This document shows positions 4,828-8,549 of a DNA stretch of 8,549 bases, one piece after another. The stretch's first letter is position 1. Every line of letters starts with the position of its first letter. The notes beneath the pieces were generated by a model. The model searched no databases. It worked only from the letters and a program-made list of their open reading frames with translations, and was not told the origin of the DNA. This DNA comes from an uncultured Shinella sp. (GTDB lineage: Bacteria > Pseudomonadota > Alphaproteobacteria > Rhizobiales > Rhizobiaceae). The stretch is taken from positions 1-8,549 of the forward strand of contig CAMPIK010000081.1 in the NCBI GenBank assembly GCA_946886325.1, written 5' to 3'. A program made the translations under genes and the position numbers.

Positions 4828-6102
4828 TCAGCGTCGCGTCATCGAGCGGATCTTGTCGCGCAGCATGCGGGCCATGTTGCGGGTGTTGCGATAGAGATGG
4901 AGCTGGTTCGCCACCTGCCGCACGTCCCGGTCGCGGTTCTGCTGCAGACCGATCACCAGCGTGCCCATGTCCTCGCGCTCTTCCCAGAACCGGCTCATCA
5001 CCGGGTGGTCGGGCACGGCGCAGGAGTCCGACCGGACGATGTTGGCGTCGTCGAGATGCCACTCCGTGAGTTCGGCCAGCAGCAGCTTGCCCGGCGAATA
5101 CTTCGCATAAGCCTCGTCATAGGCCGTCTTCCAGGTATAGGCCTCACCGCCGGTCATGAAGACGATCATCGCGGCGATCGCCTTGCCGTCGAGATCGAGC
5201 GTGTGGATGCGCACGCCGTCCGTCTCGGCGAGGTTGGTCACCGCCTCGCGCGCAAAGGCCGCGCGGTATCGGTCGGTGATCATCGCGGTTCGGGCGCGGC
5301 CTTTCCAGCCGCCCGCCTCGAGCAGCAGGAATTCCTCCATGCGCAGGCGGATGTCGGCGGGCTGGCGGGCGACGCTGTAGCTGAGCTCGCCGACCTCGTC
5401 GAGCTTGCGCCACTGGCGGCGCAACTCGCGGAAATGTTCGGGCGAAATGGCGGATTTCAGATAGGCCTCGCCATCGAACAGGCTTTCGAGCATCGGCCGG
5501 CGATAGGTGTCGGTGACGGTCAGCGGCAGGTTCCGGCCGATCGCGACGGCGCGGGCAAGCTGCGCAAACGGCCCGTTGAGCCGGAGATCGGGCAGGACGA
5601 GAACCGGCGGCAGGCCGTTGCCGCTGGCACCGAGCCCGTCGAAGAGATTGTCGATCGTCTCGGCGGCGTCCTCCGCATCGATCAGCGGCGTGCCGAGCGG
5701 CCCGAAAGGGTTGGACCAGGCGCGGATGATGCTGGCACCGATCGAGAAACCGGGCTTCTCGATGGAAAAGGGCATGAGGAAGCGAATGCGGCTGCGCCGC
5801 TCGTCCTCGTCGCGGATCAGCGACAGGCGGACCGTGCGGTCGTCGAGGCGCGGCATGGCGGGCGCCAGGAAGCGGCCGGTGAAGAAGACGTTCGGCTCCA
5901 TCGTCCGGTTGGCGAGAAAGTCGAGTTCCTGCTGGAGGTCGTAGCCGGCCGCGGCCGGATAGATGCAGAGCGAGCGGCCGGGCCGACCGACGGGAATGCG
6001 GGTGTCGGCCGACGGCGGTGCGTCCGAGAAGCTTGACGGCAGGCCCGGAATGATTGCCTGGGCGCCGTGCACGGACTGGTCGGTCCCGGTAAATTCGGGC
6101 AT
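4828..6102 (-). CDS. GNAT-superfamily acyltransferase, BioF2/CelD-like
   Basis: This 424-aa soluble protein carries a C-terminal BioF2-like acetyltransferase domain of the FemAB/CelD type (about 220-385). The signature pieces are RELRRQWRKLDEVGEL (225-240), the LEAGGWKG turn (261-268), the core strand HTLDLDGKAIAAMIVF (300-315) and the YDEAYAKYSPGKLLL segment (328-342). The N-terminal half (about 45-200) resembles the first domain of double-GNAT-fold proteins. Proteins of this kind sit in polysaccharide clusters and are thought to acylate sugars or lipid-linked glycans in the cytoplasm, using acyl-CoA; substrate and donor are unknown here. The ATG at 6100-6102 lies one base after the stop of the flippase gene (TGACATG), so the two are translationally coupled and work in one pathway. 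The 3' end converges with the acyl-CoA synthetase gene, and the stop codon lies in the palindrome CTGAGCGCTCAG (4820-4831). Confidence 0.85.
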   Translation of the reverse strand: MPEFTGTDQSVHGAQAIIPGLPSSFSDAPPSADTRIPVGRPGRSLCIYPAAAGYDLQQELDFLANRTMEPNVFFTGRFLAPAMPRLDDRTVRLSLIRDEDERRSRIRFLMPFSIEKPGFSIGASIIRAWSNPFGPLGTPLIDAEDAAETIDNLFDGLGASGNGLPPVLVLPDLRLNGPFAQLARAVAIGRNLPLTVTDTYRRPMLESLFDGEAYLKSAISPEHFRELRRQWRKLDEVGELSYSVARQPADIRLRMEEFLLLEAGGWKGRARTAMITDRYRAAFAREAVTNLAETDGVRIHTLDLDGKAIAAMIVFMTGGEAYTWKTAYDEAYAKYSPGKLLLAELTEWHLDDANIVRSDSCAVPDHPVMSRFWEEREDMGTLVIGLQQNRDRDVRQVANQLHLYRNTRNMARMLRDKIRSMTRR

Positions 6103-6103
6103 G

Positions 6104-7516
6104 TCAGTCTACCTTTCCGTTGGAGCGTCCGGATGGCGATGCGAAGGCGAAGAGCGTGATGCCCATCTTGTGGCGCACCACGGCGAAAAGCAGGATCGCC
6201 TCGATTATCATCGCGCCGGTTGTCGCGATCGCCGCACCGTTCAAGCCGAGAAGCGGTATCAGCACGACATTGAGAACGATGTTGGCGACAAGGGCCGCGG
6301 CATAGAGCGCCATGCAGAGCCGCTGCTCGCCCGCCATCATGAGAAGGATTTCGCCCGGGCCGACCAGCGCCTTGGCCAGAATGCCGACGAGCAGGATCGC
6401 CATCAGGCCGTAGCCAGCGGTAAACGCCGGCCCGAAGAGCGACAGAAGGAAATGACCAAGCGCCAGCACGCCGAGGCCGACGGCAAGCGAAGGCCAGAAG
6501 CTCCAGCGCACCGTCTCGCCGGCAAAGGCGGCCAGCGCTGGACGGTCGCCTTCCGCCAGCATCGCGGCAAAGCGCGGCGCGGCTGCCGCCTTGACCGAGA
6601 AGAACACGAAATGCACGAGCGCCATCGTCTTGGCGGCCGCGAAGTAGATCGCGACACTTTCGGGGTCGAGGTAGAAGCCGACGACGATGACGTCCGAATT
6701 GGTGAGCAGGAAGCCGAACCCCTCGATCAGGAAGATCGGCAGGGCGATCCGGATCCAGGTGGCAAAATCGGTCCTGCTCGGGCCGGCGACATATTCGCGC
6801 TTGAGACGCCAGACGACATTGGCGAACTGGATGAGCGTCGTCAGATAGGTGGCGGCGAGCGCGGCGATCATCGCGGTTTTCGCCGTCTGTGGCGTTCCGG
6901 CCATGACGGCCGCGACCATGAAGACGAGGATGAGGACCGGGCGGATGATATAGGTCGGGCTGAGCGCCACGACCGCCCAGCTATGCGCCCGCGCGGTGCC
7001 TTCGAGCACATCGCCGAGCGCGATCATCGGCAGGCAGAAGATGCCGAGGAACAGCGGGATGATGTAGTAGGATTCGACCGTGTCGCTGAACAGCCAGAGA
7101 ACCGCCAAGCCGATGGCCGCGACGATCGTCGCCGACACCATGGCGAAGATGCGCGCCGCCGAGGTCAGGCCGCGGATTTCATCCAGCGCCTGGCGCGCAT
7201 TGTACTGCGGCAGCAGGCGGATGACGGCGGTGTGAAAGCCGAGACAGGCAAAATTGCCGAAGATGATGACCAGCACCCAGACGAAGACGAAGATGCCGTA
7301 TTCGAACTCGCCCATCATGCGGGCGAGGATGATCTGGGAGATGAAGGCGATTGCGGCGCTGATGACACGGATGCCGAAGGAGATGAGCGCCATGCGCTGC
7401 GCGCGGCTGTGCGGATCGTCGCTGCTGAGGATCGTCGCGAGCTTGCCTGCCAATGGCAGCAGCTTGCCGCGAATCGACTGGGGCAGCAGCTTTTCCGCCG
7501 ACTGAATGACCGCCAT
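6104..7516 (-). CDS. Polysaccharide flippase of the Wzx/MVF type
   Basis: The 470-aa protein (from ATG 7514-7516) is an inner-membrane transporter with about 12 hydrophobic helices, roughly at 43-63, 74-96, 122-142, 150-170, 184-204, 214-234, 258-280, 287-309, 341-361, 370-391, 403-424 and 428-447. A 40-residue cytoplasmic N-terminus precedes the first helix. The order and the LARMMGEFEYGIF segment (65-76), the FGPAFTAGYGLMAIL segment (361-375) and the NVVLIPLLGLNGAAIAT stretch (416-432) are typical of oligosaccharide/lipid II-type flippases of the MOP superfamily, which move lipid-linked glycans across the inner membrane. GTG at 7522 is an alternative start; neither has a clear ribosome-binding site. 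It is first in a two-gene operon with the acyltransferase. No polymerase or glycosyltransferase is visible, so the glycan is probably assembled by genes elsewhere. It is separated from upstream secA by a terminator. Confidence 0.9.
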   Translation of the reverse strand: MAVIQSAEKLLPQSIRGKLLPLAGKLATILSSDDPHSRAQRMALISFGIRVISAAIAFISQIILARMMGEFEYGIFVFVWVLVIIFGNFACLGFHTAVIRLLPQYNARQALDEIRGLTSAARIFAMVSATIVAAIGLAVLWLFSDTVESYYIIPLFLGIFCLPMIALGDVLEGTARAHSWAVVALSPTYIIRPVLILVFMVAAVMAGTPQTAKTAMIAALAATYLTTLIQFANVVWRLKREYVAGPSRTDFATWIRIALPIFLIEGFGFLLTNSDVIVVGFYLDPESVAIYFAAAKTMALVHFVFFSVKAAAAPRFAAMLAEGDRPALAAFAGETVRWSFWPSLAVGLGVLALGHFLLSLFGPAFTAGYGLMAILLVGILAKALVGPGEILLMMAGEQRLCMALYAAALVANIVLNVVLIPLLGLNGAAIATTGAMIIEAILLFAVVRHKMGITLFAFASPSGRSNGKVD

Positions 7517-7582
7517 GAACACAGGAACCGTACGCTTGACGCAGAACTCGATGGGGCGGAGCCTGACAGAACAGGGTTAACA

Positions 7583-7601
7583 AACGGTTCGGCGAACCGT
7601 T
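7583..7601. promoter_or_regulatory. Perfect palindrome upstream of the flippase operon
   Basis: AACGGTTC-GGC-GAACCGTT is a perfect inverted repeat of 8-bp arms with a 3-base centre, 67 bases before the flippase start and downstream of the secA terminator. Its right half plus the next bases (ACCGTTCGA, 7596-7604) is repeated in reverse at 7661-7669 (TCGAACGGT). The size suits a dimeric repressor or activator. No convincing -35/-10 pair was found, so operator function is inferred from symmetry and position. Confidence 0.4.
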
Positions 7602-7635
7602 CGAATGCGACCGAAAACCTCGATCGGCAGGCATG

Positions 7636-7660
7636 AAAAAGCCGCCCGGAGGCGGCTGTT
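7636..7660 (-). terminator. Intrinsic terminator of secA
   Basis: On the minus strand AGCCGCC (7657 to 7651), loop TCCG, and GGCGGCT (7646 to 7640) form a 7-bp GC-rich stem followed by four more T residues (7639 to 7636). It lies 20 bases past the secA stop codon. Position and form fit a strong Rho-independent terminator that isolates secA from the flippase operon downstream. Confidence 0.87.
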
Positions 7661-7679
7661 TCGAACGGTCTGCGGCCGG

Positions 7680-8549
7680 TCAGGCCTGGGCGAAAGCCCC
7701 GTGGCAGTGCTTGTACTTCTTGCCGGAACCGCAGGGGCAGGGCTCGTTGCGGGCAACCTTGCCCCAGGTCGACGGATCGTCCGGATCGCGGTCTTCCGGA
7801 GCGACCTCGACGGCGATGTAGTCGCCTTCGCCGAAGTCGTCCTCGCCGGTGGTGCCGTCGATGTGATGGCCCTCCATCTCCGGCAGGCCCGGCTGCGGCG
7901 CCTGTGCGGCCTCGCGAACCAGTTCGACGCGCATGAGCTGCGCGGTAACGGTCTGGCGCAGGTTCGCCAGCAGTGCCTGGAAGAGTTCGAAGGCCTCGGA
8001 CTTGTATTCCTGCAAGGGATCGCGCTGCGCATAGCCGCGGAAGCCGATGACCGAGCGCAGGTGGTCGAGATTGACGATATGCTCGCGCCAGAGGTTGTCG
8101 AGCGTCTGGAGAACGATCGACTTCTCGACATAGGCCATGATCTCGGGGCCGAAACGCTCGGCACGGTCTGCCGCCGCCTTGTCGGCAGCCGCGGTCAACC
8201 GCTCCATGATGTCGTCTTCGGCAATGCCTTCCTCTTCCGCCCAGGCTTCGAGCGGCAGGTCGAGGTTGAGATATTGCGCGACGCCGGCTTTCAGGCCCGC
8301 GATATCCCACTGCTCCGCATAGGCGCGCTCGGGGATGCGCAGCTTCACCATGTTCTCGATGACTTCGTGACGCATGTCCGCCACGGTGTCGGCGATGCTT
8401 TCGGCATCCATCAGCTCGATGCGCTGTTCGAAGATCACCTTGCGCTGGTCGTTCAGCACGTCGTCATACTTCAAGAGGTTCTTGCGGATGTCGAAGTTGC
8501 GTGCCTCGACCTTCTTCTGCGCGCGCTCCAGCGCCTTGTTGATCCAGGG
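7680..8549 (-). CDS. secA: Protein translocase ATPase SecA, C-terminal part (runs off the window)
   Basis: The last 289 codons of SecA, the cytoplasmic motor that drives unfolded preproteins through SecYEG. The frame is open to the window edge, starting inside the conserved [20 protein letters not shown] segment that ends the second nucleotide-binding domain. Next come the [10 protein letters not shown] element, the helical wing and scaffold region, with [20 protein letters not shown] and [16 protein letters not shown], both diagnostic of SecA. An acidic linker follows ([20 protein letters not shown]), and the protein ends with the zinc-binding SEC-C motif [14 protein letters not shown], in which C-x-C-x8-C-H binds zinc and the SecB chaperone. 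No frameshift or missing motif was seen. Only a terminator, no further gene, lies between its stop and the flippase operon control region. Confidence 0.98.
   Translation of the reverse strand, partial: PWINKALERAQKKVEARNFDIRKNLLKYDDVLNDQRKVIFEQRIELMDAESIADTVADMRHEVIENMVKLRIPERAYAEQWDIAGLKAGVAQYLNLDLPLEAWAEEEGIAEDDIMERLTAAADKAAADRAERFGPEIMAYVEKSIVLQTLDNLWREHIVNLDHLRSVIGFRGYAQRDPLQEYKSEAFELFQALLANLRQTVTAQLMRVELVREAAQAPQPGLPEMEGHHIDGTTGEDDFGEGDYIAVEVAPEDRDPDDPSTWGKVARNEPCPCGSGKKYKHCHGAFAQA

Noticed and set aside
4820..4831. 12-bp palindrome CTGAGCGCTCAG between the converging synthetase and acyltransferase genes.
   Set aside because: It has no loop and no T-run and overlaps the acyltransferase stop codon, so it is unlikely to be a terminator on its own.
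4897..6036. A 379-codon open frame on the plus strand, opposite the acyltransferase gene.
   Set aside because: No recognisable motifs or ribosome-binding site. The minus-strand frame shows the BioF2-like signature, so this is a shadow.
5963..7636. A 557-codon open frame on the plus strand, opposite the flippase gene.
   Set aside because: Its translation is extremely rich in D, E, R, H and Q without any domain pattern, as expected from reading the opposite strand of a GC-rich membrane-protein gene. The flippase frame has a coherent 12-helix pattern.

Overview
The window looks like chromosomal DNA of an alphaproteobacterium of the Rhizobiaceae (Rhizobium, Sinorhizobium/Ensifer, Agrobacterium or Shinella type). 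The grounds are GC-rich coding sequence, a SecA with a rhizobial-type tail, several small proteins with a rhizobial look, and promoter candidates of the EcfG (RpoE2) general-stress-response type. The genus call is an inference from these features.

Layout. A small outer-membrane-type lipoprotein gene on the minus strand (23-358) diverges from a YbaK/ProX-like aminoacyl-tRNA deacylase gene (594-1058), which is followed by two strong hairpins (1090-1182). From 1268 to 3066 there is a run of five very small genes of 66-91 codons: a proline-rich protein on the minus strand, two unrecognised proteins (74 and 75 aa), a lysine/arginine-rich protein (68 aa) and a single-domain BON protein (91 aa). The proline-rich gene has a perfect EcfG promoter (GGAAC-N17-CGTT) and the BON gene a one-mismatch version (TGAAC-N16-CGTT), at almost the same distance from the start codon. 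Between the 75-aa and 68-aa genes lies a sigma70-like promoter and a classic intrinsic terminator about 95 nt apart. They mark either a small RNA or an attenuated leader of the 68-aa gene.

Next is an acyl-CoA synthetase of the medium-chain type (ends 4810). It converges with a two-gene minus-strand operon: a 12-helix polysaccharide flippase (6104-7516) and, one base after its stop, a BioF2/CelD-like GNAT acyltransferase (4828-6102). The pair probably modifies and exports a surface glycan, but no glycosyltransferase is in view. The 3' end of secA (7680 to the window edge, minus strand) closes the window, with its own intrinsic terminator at 7636-7660.

Nothing here amounts to a clearly new defence or mobile system, and no IS element, tRNA, rRNA or CRISPR array was seen. 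The best leads are the small-gene cluster with stress promoters, the candidate small RNA, and the orphan flippase/acyltransferase pair with a palindrome in its upstream region. No stretch without a gene exceeds 300 bases.
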